Counted from the stretch's first letter, positions 1 to 12,292 are shown. The stretch is 64,000 nt of DNA from Eucalyptus grandis (GCF_016545825.1 NC_052622.1:3043001-3107000); one strand, 5' to 3'. Numbers and translations: made by a program. Notes: a model not told the origin generated them from the sequence alone.

Positions 1-1000
1 TACGAATGCCTGCCACCTTTAGCTTTTTTGTATCCTGTCATTGATTCTGTGCGTTTTCCATCTTGGACAGTTTATCGGGCACTCAGCGGGTTGTCCTCGA
101 GGGGCCGTTTTTAGGACTATCACGAGAGTCGTGATTATTTGTAGTGTTAGATGCTTTGACATTAGACACGTATGTAATTCTACTTAGTACAATGTCAAAC
201 TCTCCTCTTATGAGCAATTAGATGCTTATTCCCCGTAGCAGCGAAAGGCAAATGCCATCACCACAGGCTGCTCCAAATTAGGTGCTGACTAGTACGCATG
301 TCCGATGCGTCTATATTCTCGGACGTGAGATGTCAACCCAACCTCGATGTTATATACGAAAAATCCCGTTCTGGCACTCCACCTTGACCAGCTAGCAGGC
401 TAGCAGCAATAGCCATTATATGCTGCGAACGACCACTAAGGACTTCGCAAGCTCTCTCTCTGTATCTCACCATAAACCTGTTCTCTTGAACGGCCAGTGC
501 GAGATGCCCTTTACTTATTTCCAAAGAAAAAAATGCCAAACAACCAATCCAATCTTATCCGACTTCACATCATGCATGGCTGCCGCCTCAAATCATGTGA
601 AATGGATTCCAAGGGGTATAGATGAGTAAATTCAATCTTCCCAATTCACAATGGAATAGATGAACCAACTCCAGGCAAGAATGGCGAACTTTCCATTTAC
701 TTCACTAATCATCTGGCAGGTGCCAAATATAATATAAGCCAGAGAGCAAAAAGCTGATCTGGATATCGCCATGTGGTCGGGAAGCAGCCAGCCCACAGCA
801 TCAAGAGCATTGAAACCATATGATAAGTTAAAAGCAAAAACGCACGAGTAGAAAGGGAACAGATGAAAAACATTGTCTTGGCAAAAATGACATTCTTGGA
901 AGTACAAGAATTTAGATCTTCCGGTTTCAATAGTCCAAATCAAGGAAAATTTCTAAACTGCTAGCGGACTATTCAGATTGTAGTTGCACAAGAGAATTCC
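1..1000. other. Intergenic, no firm gene
   Basis: No complete gene is visible. On the minus strand, roughly 352-530 reads openly as a leucine- and alanine-rich peptide containing RERACEVLSGRSQH and AIAASLLAGQGG, which looks more protein-like than chance, and a possible donor (GTATAT) follows it near 350. I do not recognise the family and found no convincing acceptor, so it may be a gene relic or an exon of a gene outside the window. Confidence 0.3.
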
Positions 1001-2299
1001 TCATTTCTTCTTTTCACCACCTCCAGCAGACCTGCACCAAAATCCAAGAGATTATCTCACTGAAACACATTAAACAGAAAAAGATCTCCATGAACAGTAT
1101 GCATTTGTTGGTTTACCTCATCTTGCGGAGGACATTAGACATCTCCTCACGCTTCTTCTTTGCCCTCTTGTGGGTGCCCAGCTTTCTCTTAGCCACCTTC
1201 AGAGCACGCTTGTCCTTTCCGACTTTTAGAAGCTCAGTGATCCTTTTCTCGTATGGTGCAAATCCAGCAACTTCCCTGATCAAGCTCCTCACGAAATGGA
1301 CCCTCTTGCTGGTTTTCTAAAAGACATAAAAGGAACCAAATCATACATAGGAAGCAGATAATTCAATTATTCCTACCCTACAATAATTGCCCAATAGAAG
1401 TAACTTATGACCTCTGCTTTTGCAAATACTACTTAAGGGACAGAAGATAAGAGAACCCTCCAGTATGCTCGACATAGGAAGCAGAATATTCAATTAATCC
1501 TACCCAAGAGTTATTGCCAACAGAAGTAACTTATGACCTCTGCTTTCGCTCATACTACTTAAGGGAGAGAAGAAAAGAGACCCCTCCAGTATGCTTGAAT
1601 GTAACGATTTAATTTTGAAGTGGAAACCAAGATTTCACCATTGAAATTCAGTGGAGTAAATTATGACTATTGCAATTTTGAGATAGAAAGACCTTAACAC
1701 AGGTTATTATATAAACGTGCATCTTTTATAATATATGGAAGACAATAGTCATATTTTGCAAGCCACCTACAGTATTGGGCACCAGCTGCACAACATATTT
1801 TCACTAAACTAGAAACAGTTCACAAGGTTTAGCCAACGGCGTGAGTGCACCGGCCTACTAAACAATTTCTGCCAGAACTTAACTCCACGAGAGAAACTAG
1901 TTTCCCCCTTATTAAACTCTCTCTACAAAACCCCTAAAACTAGATATGAGGGCATCTCTTCTCAAAGATAAACCTCTCTCAATCATCAACAAGTTTTACA
2001 AAGGAAAACTATAAGGGGCAACAAATGCCTATGGTCAATCTCAGGGTCCTCAAAATTCTCTTCTAGGGAGACAAAACCGACAACAAAAACCGCATCTTTC
2101 AAATTGCGTCAATGAAATGCACATGCCTCGGTACCAAAACAACAGAAAGGGAATCCACGCACTGGTCAATTGGCATAGAGATGCAGGATGCACTTACCCC
2201 TTTACGGTCGCTGGGACGGGGAGCGAGTTCCTTCTTGGTCACGATGTGGCCCTTGTTAAGGCCCACGAAGAGGCCAGTGCTGGGCTGCTTCGGAGCCAT
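1001..2299 (-). CDS. RPL36: 60S ribosomal protein L36 (eL36)
   Basis: This encodes a small basic protein of the cytosolic large ribosomal subunit. Coding exons on the minus strand are 2299-2198 (34 codons, starting [18 protein letters not shown]), 1316-1117 and 1031-1001. Joined, they give 110 residues, the usual length for plant eL36. The middle exon holds [19 protein letters not shown] and the Lys/Arg-rich stretch [19 protein letters not shown]; the last exon encodes the tail SAGGGEKKK. All introns have GT-AG borders. A further upstream exon, ending at a GTAAAA donor near 2650, supplies 5' leader, so the start codon lies in the second exon. The intron between the last two large coding exons contains a 127-bp tandem duplication. 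The family call is certain; expression is inferred only from the intact frame. Confidence 0.97.
1345..1598. repeat. Tandem duplication in RPL36 intron, 2 x ~127 bp
   Basis: Two adjacent copies, 1345-1471 and 1472-1598, both begin ACATAGGAAGCAGA and end CCAGTATGCT followed by a C or T and GA. They differ by scattered substitutions and one or two small indels. They lie within the RPL36 intron and do not touch coding sequence. Confidence 0.9.
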
Positions 2300-2432
2300 T
2301 TCCTACTCATCAAAAACGACGAACCCCACGTATTAACGCGCGCTTGTAGAACCAACCACAATCGAAATTTGCAAACGCCGTGACATACCATATAGAAAAC
2401 TAAAACCGTAGATATTACGACAAGCAAGCACA

Positions 2433-2459
2433 AAAAAAAAAAAAAAAAAAAAAAAAAAA
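2433..2459. repeat. Poly(A) run in RPL36 leader intron
   Basis: An uninterrupted run of about 27 A on the plus strand, equal to T on the transcribed strand, in the intron between the leader exon and the start-codon exon. It could be a T-rich intron tract or a replication-slippage run. Confidence 0.85.
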
Positions 2460-2710
2460 CATAAACAGAGGCAGCAAAGAAAGAAAAACAAGAGCAAATA
2501 AAAACAGGTGAAGAGTTGCAAAGAGAAGCTTTTGCCATGAAGTGCCATGACGAGACATCGCGAAGGTGATGCGTTGAATAATAGAGAGAACAGATCTCAT
2601 TAACAAACGGCACAGAGCTCTCGAGCTTTCGATCTTGGGAGAGATTTTACCTTCTGGGCGGGCGGCCTGAGGTTCTGAGACGGTCGGCTGGAACGAAGGA
2701 GGAGAAGAAC

Positions 2711-2744
2711 TAGGGTTAGACGACGAGCGTTCGGTTTTATATAT
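2711..2744 (-). promoter_or_regulatory. RPL36 core promoter: TATA box and telo-box
   Basis: On the minus strand TATATAAAA lies at 2743-2735 and AACCCTA at 2717-2711, about 20-30 bp downstream, where transcription should begin. AACCCTA is the telo-box typical of plant ribosomal protein and translation-factor promoters, which fits the gene. The leader exon then runs to the donor near 2650. Confidence 0.7.
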
Positions 2745-2759
2745 CCGCAGAAAGGACGA

Positions 2760-4341
2760 GGACCATAAGGAGCGAGGGTAAAGTCGTCATTGCCTATTGA
2801 AAGTTCACACTTCACAGCTCAAAAGGCACTTCGGCCTAATTCCCCAAAAACCAACCCCCTCCTCCGCAAAAAAATAAATAAATAAATAAATTCGGTTTAG
2901 ATCCAATTTTATGCCGAAATCTACTTTTTCTTTAAAAAAATATATCTAAACTTTAGGTCCAGTCAAAATCTGTCCTGAACCTTTTATTTGTCAAGACAAA
3001 AACAGTTTTTTTGTCCAATAAAAAAATCACTAAATTTTAGTCTAGTCCCAAATTCACCCCCAATAGCTCTATATCAAAAAATTACCATTAACCGTCCCTA
3101 ATTTTCATATATAAGGACGATTTCATTTTAGAGATAATTTTCTAGGATTTGTTATTGAAGTGGAAGTGCCTCATCAAGTTGGAATAGGATCACGAGGTAA
3201 ATTTGAGAATAAATTGAAAGCTTGTGATTTTTTTAGACCGAATAAAATTCGGTATAGATTTGGAACTATATCTAATGTTGGAAAGATTTCCGAGACAAAA
3301 AAAGGTTTGGGATAGAACTAAGATTAAACCAAAAGTTTGAGATTCTTTAGGAAACTTTTCAAAACACCTATTAGCCATTATTAAGTATGAAAATTCGTGT
3401 ATTTTTGGGGATTCACTACATAACACACATATAATGTGAGCAGGAAGAAAATATTAACATGATACGATTATATAATAGAATTAGTCCAATTCGAAGTTAT
3501 CAACATGAATGAGATAAATTAATAATTTTCTCAGGTCACACAACATAAATGCAATACTAATTTCTCAACCAAGCATTCTTCACCTAAGGTCACATGACAA
3601 CATCATTCCACAATATGAAGCTCGACAAAGTGTCCAGCCTTCTAATTGAACGCTTGTGAGTCTCGTGGCGATGTGGTCTTGCCCAAGGTCACGCAACCCT
3701 AATGTCACATCACTTGAGCTCGCTCAGTCAAACATCATATCACTTTATTAACATCTTGATATTACTAGGATGGTGGAGGAGAAATCGCTAATAATTCAAA
3801 AGTTTAAAAAAGTTTTAATTTATTTGGTAAGAAAAATCTTCAAATGGGTAAAAATGAGCAACTCATTTACCAACCTTATCTCTTTTTAGTCGTCGAAAAT
3901 ATTATATTGTACCAAAAAAGGATATATTTCCTTTTCCTTCGTTTTACTAAGCTTCCTCCGGACTCATCCGAAACTTTTGTTCTAAATGGACGAAAATGCC
4001 CATGAACTAGGCTCAGAAGGACAAGGGCATTTATGGGCATTTCCGGGTAAAGTGGGGAGCGTCGTAAGAAAAAGAAAGACAGTTCATCCCCCCCAATTTC
4101 AAATAGCACCAAACGGCTACTTCCCTACCAATCCTTCCCCAAGAATTCTCAGAGGAGGTCGTCGGCTCTCCCGAATTCGCTCCTCAAACGCTCGAAATTC
4201 CCCCCGGAAAATCTCTCGAATCCTGCATCTCTCTCTCTTTCCGGCCTCGATTCCGTCGGCTGTTCGATCGCGCGCGCGCTCCGGGGTTTCGGTCCGGTCC
4301 GATTGTCGTTGTCGCGGCGGCGGAGGAGAGAAGACGGGAGG
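2760..4341. other. Intergenic region between RPL36 and kinesin gene
   Basis: This is AT-rich non-coding sequence between two divergent genes, with an (AAAT)n tract near 2870-2890. The GC content rises after about 4,120 and the stretch 4,200-4,341 should be the 5' leader of the kinesin gene. I see no other gene. Confidence 0.6.
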
Positions 4342-7300
4342 ATGAACTCGAAACCCTGTATGAAGATCCGAGTCGTGGCGAGAATCAGAGGCCACGGGGA
4401 TCGGGAGGCCAAGCCTTGGATCTCCGTCCACAGGCCTAACGGAGAGGACTCGGAGACCGTCGCCTTGTCTTTCGACGCTCCGTCTGCTAGGTTACTCTCT
4501 CTGTCCCCGAGCTCGTGCGTGCCGATTTTTTCACTTTTTTTTTTCTTTTTTTACCTTTTCTGGTTGCGGTTTTTACGTTTCCTGTGCGTGTGTTGATGGA
4601 AGGAAGCTAGGGAAGATTAGGAGTGTTTACTCCGCGACTGCTCTGTCCGGATTGGGGTGCGGTGGGATCGTGTGGATGATGTTGATTTTCTCCTGTTGGA
4701 TTGCTGAGGCGAGTAGACGTAATTTGTGCGCGGACATACACACGCGTGTATGCGCAGAACTATTGTCGTGTTTTTTCTTTTCTGGATAAAGTCGTTTTTT
4801 TTTCGGTGGGAAACGAGAGAAGATGGGAATTTATGAGAGAGAAGTAATGTTTACATATCCTATCTAATGTCCATGAACTTTTAGCATGTGTTAAGAAGAG
4901 AAGTCCAGCATTTTGGATTTCCAGTACTGGGATTTTGCAGATAATGCTGAAATAGCCTGTCGATTCCACTTTCTTCGGGTAATATGTGGGCTTTAGATGG
5001 CTAAATCGCCCTTATTTTGCAGTAAAAAAGAATCCCATCAAGTGCACTACTGCTATGAGCCTAATGAAGACAATGATAGGATATACATTAGAGAGATCAA
5101 GCCTTTTATATCGGAAGTTTTTGACGGTCATAATTTCACTACCATTGCTTATGGGGCTAGAGGCAGTGGAAAGACATGCTTAATTCAGGTTAGATTTGAT
5201 AACTTTGATCTTTTCGGCAAATATTATTCATGAATCTCAGTTCTAGCGTATGCTGTGGTTATTGATAAGTCTATCTTTTGAAGGGCTCGGGGGAGAGTCC
5301 GGGCTTGGCTGCACTAGCCATTGAAGACATTACCCAAATGGCTGAAAGAGCGGAGAGACTTGTTGCAATATCTTTTTATGAGATTTACCAAGACCAGGTC
5401 TATGATCTGCTGAAATCAGATAGGGCAGCTGTTTCGATACTTGAAGATGCTCAAGGAAAAATCAAATTGAAAGGGCTTTCTCAGGCATGTCCTCTTTGTA
5501 ACTAGAGAAATAGTTTGAAGGACTTCAAAGAGACATCTTATGAATCAGTGAGTTGATGTTGGCCAACTTCATTTCCTGATTCATGTTCCATAATGTTCAG
5601 GTTCCCATAAAGTCTAGCTCAGAATTTCGCAAGCTTTATTTTGGTGGTTGCAATTCTACCAAGATAGTCAACAAGTTGGCTAATGAACTTCCTAAAAGAA
5701 GCCACAGGGGCTTAATCATTCACGTCACATCACCTGTTGAGAACACGGATGCACCTCCTGTTGGCAAACTGAATTTTGTTGATTTAGCAGGTTTGAATCA
5801 TGCTTTTGTTGAAATCCCCATGTCCTTCGGCAAGTATAAACTCTGCTTCCCTTTTGACTTTGTCTTTATCAGGATATGAGGACCCTCGCAGGAAAAGTAA
5901 AGATGGCCTTAGCTTTGTGGAGAAGAATAAAATCAACAAGTCACTATATGCACTACAAAATGTTCTTCATGCATTAAATGCCAACGAAAACCATGTTCCT
6001 TTCCGGGAAAGCAAAGTTACTCGCCTGTTGCAAGATTCACTCGGAGGCTTAAGTAATAGGCTCACAGTCATAGCTTGCTTGGTGAGCCTGGTTGCTTCTT
6101 GTTTACATGTCTCATTTGCATTATTTACTTATAATATCTAGTCAATAGTCAATTAATCTTGCTTAATTTGCTTCAACAGAACCCATTGTTTTGCCAAGAT
6201 TCCATTTACATTGCCAGTTTAGCTTCTCGGACTTGTCGAGGAAGTCATCATATTGTCATGGAATCTGCAAAGAAGAGCAAAACTTTGGAAAAACCAGTAG
6301 GGATACCCTCATCTAAGGTTAGAATCTCACAAAGTGCTTCTGGTAAGCAAATTAGATCGCGGGTTCATCTTCTTCAAAAGAATGCCAGTTGTAAATCTGC
6401 CGTGAAGGGAAAGTAAGTTGAAGTTTTCCATTTTTTCCTTATGATTGACTAGAATCCATATTGTTTTTTATTCACTGGGTATACATTTGACTTTTCTTCT
6501 TGCTGTGAAGGAAATTATTTGGCGAGAAAAGTGGCCTGGATAATGATATGAAGGTATTTGACCACCTCTTTCATATGTAAAAGAATTAGTTAGTTACTTT
6601 TATCAAAACTGGCAGTAGAACAAGAATGGCTCATTTATGCCAAGAGAGAGGCACTATCTATTTGTTGACAAGAATGTTTAAGAATCGCCTCTCTAATGAG
6701 CATTTTGGGTCTTGAATATGGATTGAAGTCGACTTAACCACTTCTTCTAGCCAATAAAGCTTTGGTTTATGTCTTGAGCAGGCAAGCTCAGACTCAGCTG
6801 TTGCTTCAACCGTTAAAGCTGGAGCACAAGAAGAGGTCACTTCTTTCTATATATTTCTAACAATCACATTTCTTGAGACACAATTGTTTCCTTATCTAGT
6901 ATTTTCATATATTGCAGGAAACTTCTATATCTGCTGTTGCTTCATCTTTTGATTCTTTGACGCATGGAGATGTTAGTAATCCCAAATCATTTAAGGTTTG
7001 AGGTTAAAAGTGTGTTGTTTTATAACTTGGTTCATGTCCTGATATTTTCAGGAAAAGTCCGGCTTAAATGTTACCGAGAGAATGGTCTCGTCAGAGAAGG
7101 TAATTCAGTTTTTGCTTCTCTTTTTTTTTTTTTTTGTGTCATATTTATTTATTTATGTTATTTGTTTTTAAAAAGTAATGATAGATTCCCTTCTCATCAG
7201 CAAACTTCCTCTGCGGTGTTGGAACATACCTTGGAAAATACTCTGCCACCAAATGTGGTAATCAACACGTGGACATTGTCTTTCAGAAATTCTTAGAAGA

Positions 7301-8645
7301 AAAAGATATATACGTGCATTCCCTTTTGTGTTTTAGGATGTTTCTCAGCTGTGTGAAGAAAATCAAGAGGAGGTTAGCTCTAATCTCAGTTGCAGCAAGG
7401 AAGCATTTCCTCTTCCTAATAGAGGTACAAATGCATCTTCAACTGAAAGTATTCAGTTATAATTTCCCATGTTTTGATAGTTCGTTCTTTGAAAACGTGC
7501 AGGTAGCATGGGCAAGGAAAATTTGCAATTTTCCATCAATGAAGATGGATCGCCACCATTGAGTGCCAGATTGCAGGAGCTATCAAATAGCTTGAAGTTA
7601 TTGTACTCCTCAACTCCATGCATAAAGATGCCAAATGAGAACGTGGAAGCTCTGGAGCCAAAAACTCCAATAATTGACTCAAATGTCCAAGGAAATGAGA
7701 GAAAAGACATTGCTGGCGTAGATAGTCCTTTGCCAGCTTCTAGGACATGCTACCCAGGAACAAAGGTCACATACATCAGTTCTCTCTAATAAAGAAAAAG
7801 AGCGTATTTCACTGTTTAAATACTGAATTTTTGTTTTGCTGATTCACCTTCTTAAATTTTTTCATGCAGAATTCCCTCGTTCAAGAATATCTAAGGATTT
7901 TCAACAGTGCTAGCAAGTGAGTAAACTATACATTTTTTTTTTTTTTTTTTTTTTTATATGAAAAAACTTTACATTAGTGGAAACTACTCGAGCCAGGAAA
8001 CAATTTTGAAATTAGAAATGCACAACATGTCAACTATTGGGGACAATTTTTTTTTTCACTGCATTTTAGAAAAGTGGTCTTATGCTTGTCTCCATTTTTT
8101 TTTTTTTTTTTTTTGTCAGGGAAGAGTTGAAGGGACTACGGGTGAGGAGCTTATTCTACAGAAAATGATTATTCAAAAATTTTCCAAGTAATTTACATGA
8201 AGTTAACTTGTTAATTCAGGGAATCGGAGAGAAGAGAGCTACCTACATTATTCAACTTCGCGAAAAATCACCGGAGCCATTCAAGACTGTAAGTACATTT
8301 TATTATTGCAAAAGTTCATTAAAAAATTTGTGCTTGCGCATTGTCTGTATATTTATGTTGATGCTCCAGTGAACCATTTCTTTGGTTTGGCCAAGCATTG
8401 TCTTTCAGAATTCAAAGTGATTTAATAAGTGATAATAACTTTTGTGTTTGATTTCAGCTTGATGATATAGGGAGTCTCGGACTGTCAGCAAAGCAGGTAT
8501 GTTTTTCCGAGTCACCTTCGTCCTTTGTGCCAAATATGGGCAATTTTGAATCGGAGATGGAAAGATTATTAGAACGGAAGCTGATTCTACAAGTTCTCTA
8601 TTCATGTCAACCCTGCAGGTGAAGAAGATGTTGGCAATGAAGTAG
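4342..8645 (+). CDS. KIN10C: Kinesin-like protein, KIN-10C / KIF22 (Kid) type
   Basis: This is a microtubule motor with a predicted DNA-binding tail, like the chromokinesin KIF22/Kid. Eighteen exons join in frame to 660 residues: 4342-4490, 5023-5188, 5284-5484, 5601-5790, 5873-6081, 6180-6412, 6511-6553, 6782-6835, 6918-6995, 7052-7099, 7201-7257, 7337-7424, 7503-7765, 7870-7916, 8120-8141, 8220-8288, 8458-8496, 8619-8645. The motor domain shows the P-loop GARGSGKT (exon 2), a switch I region NELPKRSH (exon 4), switch II VDLAG across exons 4-5, and the microtubule-binding stretch HVPFRESKVTRLLQDSLGG (exon 5). Exons 14-18 encode the helix-hairpin-helix, including LKGLRGIGEKRATYIIQLRE. The middle is low complexity and Ser-rich. 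Intron 3 starts with GC rather than GT. The subfamily follows from motor plus HhH tail; orthology was not tested. Confidence 0.93.
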
Positions 8646-9163
8646 AGCGCACCGGCCAGCGCAAGATGAATCTTCTATTGGCAATAAGTGTTGCCACAAA
8701 ACCGGGTTTATCCGTGCGGAGCTTCTTGCGTGATATGTAATGTGCCATGTCCTCGTATGCGATGATGATTCAGGATGCGAGGGAAAAGACGATTTATCCT
8801 GGTCATAGTGTGTTTTTGTGTACCTGCTTTTGTATAGACTGCAAGGATAACCCACCTCACTGCTGGTGTATTTTATGTGGAAAATATACTAAAATTGACA
8901 TGTTAGTGTCACGATCGAGCTGGTGCATTTTATGCGGAAAGCATACCAAAATTTGACATGTTAGTGTCATGGGTAATGGTGTGCAAAAAAATCAAGAATT
9001 GCCTATACCATCCAAAATCAGGCCAAATCGGACCGCTCGGAAACGAGTGGTTCGCACGGGACCAGTCTGATTCCTAGTTCCAATTTAGTGGAACCAATGA
9101 ATATTGGTTTGGTTCTCAGTTTTAGGCGTGAAACCGCCCACTCAAACTAGACCGGTGTGTGTC

Positions 9164-9197
<34 letters not shown>

Positions 9198-9560
9198 GAC
9201 GAGTATGATCCAAGACCGTCCAAAATGATGGGGCCATATTCCATACAATGATCAGCCCACGAGCTGCCCATGAATAATCCATAAGTAACCTATGATTAAT
9301 GCAAGAGTCGGCCCGTGCGCAATGTGGGGACAAGCTCGTGACTGTTCGGCTGCCTTGTATAAGGCAATCCTTTAGTTTCCCCATGGACTGATCCTATAGA
9401 TCAATGGCAGGCGTTCTTTCAGCTTTCTCTCGCCCTAGGGCTTCTTGAGCTAATGTAACCTTGTAATGATTGTACATATATATAGGGGACCTTTCACCTT
9501 CAACTGTACATTATAGTTCATGAGCTAATACATTCGAGCTTCGAGCCTGCTTAGTAACTT
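8646..9560. other. Kinesin 3' end and intergenic; possible LTR remnant
   Basis: The first 200-300 bases should be the kinesin 3' UTR. A short direct repeat (GTGTATTTTATGTGGAAA and GTGCATTTTATGCGGAAA) sits near 8866 and 8923. A (TA)n(TG)n microsatellite occupies about 9165-9197. The stretch 9200-9560 has the feel of a retrotransposon LTR, but I could not fix TG/CA ends or a target duplication. Confidence 0.4.
9165..9197. repeat. (TA)n(TG)n microsatellite
   Basis: A compound dinucleotide tract of TA repeats followed by TG repeats. It has no coding role. Confidence 0.9.
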
Positions 9561-10179
9561 TTATGTTTCTCCCAATTTTTGTTCTCACGAACAAAAAATC
9601 TATTTTTTTTTGTTTTCAAGAACAGATTTAGAACAAAAACAATAAAAAAAGAAAGTAACTTTTTATTCGCGAAAATAATTTCTAGAAATAAGTCAATTTT
9701 TTATTCTTTTTTTTCCTTTTGTTTTTCTTGTTGCAACCTTGGGTGGCCGCTTACCAACCACCGGCCACCTTTGGCCGGTCGCGACCATCATCGGCCGACC
9801 GTCAACCGTTGCCGACCCTCGCCCCATTGACGGCAACCATCATCGCCGCCGCTGTCTGATCATCGTCGCTGCTACCCACAGCCCACCGACCACCCCAACC
9901 ACCCGACCTCCGATGACTGCCACCGACTACCGTTGCCGCTAGGGGTGAGCGTGGTTCCCGGGTAGAACCGGGAACCGGAGAACCGAACCGGAGGTTCCGG
10001 TTCTAAAGGGACCGGTTCCCCTTTTCTGGGAACCGGAACCGGCACTGGGAACCGGAACCGGTCTGGTTAGGGCTCAAAACCACCCCCCCCAATCAAAAAT
10101 TCACTCACTTCTTCCACAGAATCCACACGACGCTTTTAGTTTTCACTCAGTTCTCTCTTCACCCGTCCGTTCTCCACCT

Positions 10180-10620
10180 CTGCTCGACGCCACCGCCGGT
10201 CGCCCTCGACGCCATCGCCGGTCTCCCTCGACGCCACTGCTGCTGATCTCTGCTCGAGGGTCGAGGCCACCTTCGCTCGCCCTCGACGGCACCGCGGCTG
10301 ACCGTTTGCCCTCGACGGCACCGTCGCTCGCCCTCGACACCACTGCTCGCTGATCCCTGCTCGAGGCCAACTCCTCTCGCCCTCGACGGCACCGCCGCTA
10401 ACCTCTGGCTCGCCGCTCGCCCTCGACGCCACCGCCGCTCGCCCTCGACGCCACCACTCGCTGACCCCTGCTCGAGGCCACCTCCGCTCTCCCTCGACGG
10501 CACCGCCGCTGACCTCTGGCTCGCCGCTTGCCCTCGACGCCACCGTCGCTCGCCGACCTTTGCTCGACGCCACCGCCGCTCGCCCTCAACGCCACCGATG
10601 ACCTCTACTTGGCGAGCCAC
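10180..10620. repeat. GC-rich degenerate minisatellite inside hAT element
   Basis: Words such as CTCGACGCCACCGCCGCTCG and CTCGACGGCACCG recur with variable spacing, often with a longer phase that includes GATCCCTGCTCGAGGCCA. Long open frames on the minus strand here are a by-product of the repeat and the GC content, not evidence of a gene. Confidence 0.75.
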
Positions 10621-11139
10621 TGGTGAGTGGTGACCTCTGCTCAAGCCACTTCTTGATGTTGTTGTTCGTAACTATTGTTCAGCGTCTTCTGTTCTTTTTT
10701 GTCCCGTTTCGCAGTTTCATTGGTCATCGTCCCCCCCTTTCTTCATCTCTTCTATTGTGTCTCTACTGTTCGTAACTGTTGTTCAGAAGGCTTAAGTAGA
10801 ATTGGTTTCTTGAGTTATGATTTTATCTGTCTTGTTTTGACTGAACTAGCCAGGAATTTTATAGAACAATCACCTATTGATTTTCAGAGTCACTGATATA
10901 AAACTAGCATAAAGAAATAACTAAAATTGCCTGACATAGAGGCAATATGCCGAATAGGTGCTTTTTTCCCTGCAAATCCACATTAATGGTATATGATTTA
11001 GTTGGACATATTATAATTGGTAAGATGCTATTTGCACAATTACTTATGATTTAACGATGATGCTTAATACCTTGTGAAGTCTTGTGAGATAACTATTTAT
11101 TAAATGTCAGTGATTTGATTGATGAAAAAACCCTTGCAG

Positions 11140-11180
11140 GAGCTGCGCGTCAATAGTGGGTTTGGTGGCATTGCTTTGAG
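11140..11180 (+). pseudogene. Unidentified exon-like fragment in hAT element
   Basis: A short open stretch (ELRVNSGFGGIALR) is preceded by a good acceptor (CCCTTGCAG) and followed by GTATTT. It looks like a captured exon but I cannot assign the source gene. Confidence 0.3.
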
Positions 11181-11824
11181 GTATTTAAGAATCTTTCTAA
11201 TGGTTCATTTTTATGAGTGTTTTGGGGTGTTCTTGTCTTTTTGTTCAACCATTATATGTTCATGAGTGTATGAACGAGCCTTCAGTTTCTCTTTTGAATT
11301 CTCTGTTGCCATGTCAAAAAAGAAAAGAACAGAAGAAAAGTGAAGAGTTGAGAAGCATGATAAGGTTTCATCTGCTGAAAAGTCGCAACTTATTTCTAGG
11401 ATGTGCACTGTTCTCTTTACCTGTAGGTTCAATTGATTGGCAAGGTTCCATCGTCATTAGTCGTTCGTCGTTTTTCTCCAACGTTTTTGTAGAGCACCAA
11501 ACATCCTATCATTGTTCAGATGAAATATCTTACTCTCATCTTTCTTCTTTGTCGTGTATTCATTGTCTTCTTCTATTTCTGGTTCAATTAAAGGAGAACG
11601 GTAAAGCTGCATTTTTTTAAGACGGGGATTTGTTATGAGTTGCGTATATAGGACCCACAAACATGACACAGATGTTTCTATTCAGTAACTGTAGTACACA
11701 TTTTTTGGTTGTTTACACTTGGTAACAGGGTTAAAATGTAATTGGATAAGAGTAATGTGATTGAGGGCGCAGTTCGATTCTTGGTTCTGATGTTTGATTT
11801 GAGGCATTGTATCTGATGTTGCAG

Positions 11825-12114
11825 CATGAACATACTGGGGCAGACACTCATGGGCCATGGCGGCTCTTGGAATGAATGCAGCCATAAGGTTGGTACTAGA
11901 ATCGTAGGCCCTCGGAAAAATCTCTCTCTACATCTGAAATGGTTCCCTGGTCATGCAGTGTGAGGGTGTCAAATGAACTCGGAGCAGCTCATCCAAGAAC
12001 GGCAAAGTTCTCACTCATAGTGGCAGTGATCTCCTCATTCATGGTTGGTCTGGTCTTGTTGGCGATCTTGCTTGCCACTCAGGACATATATCCGTCCCTA
12101 TTCTCTAGAGATTT
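11825..12114 (+). pseudogene. Captured MATE (DETOXIFICATION) transporter exon fragments
   Basis: Two exon-like blocks with splice borders lie inside the hAT element. Block 11825-11888 encodes MNILG and then, after an apparent one-base insertion that shifts the frame, MAALGMNAAIS. Block 11959-12114 encodes VRVSNELGAAHPRTAKF and a hydrophobic helix ending SLFSRD, followed by the donor GTAAGG. The phrase NAAISVRVSNELGA is a signature of plant MATE efflux transporters, which are normally 450-500 residues with 12 helices; only about 70 residues are present. The original gene's intron position seems kept, which points to DNA-level capture rather than retrocopying. It cannot encode a working transporter. 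Confidence 0.85.
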
Positions 12115-12292
12115 GTAAGGATGGCGAAAATCAGTCATTTAGCACCATCTGAAATGTAAATATGTTCATCGAAGGACAACTTGTGAAAATGTCAATTGAC
12201 TTACTCAATGACAATATTAGGTTGAAAGTCAGCGACTCTAGAGTGTTATTGATTTGTGGATTGAAGTACTATCTTTCTTCTTTTGTCAACAG

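Noticed and set aside
9200..9560. Possible solo LTR
   Set aside because: The texture is LTR-like, but no TG...CA ends with a 5-bp duplication could be found.
10136..10644. Arg/Gly-rich minus-strand frames up to 161 residues
   Set aside because: GC-rich degenerate repeat inside a hAT element; several frames are open at once, and composition rather than selection explains it.
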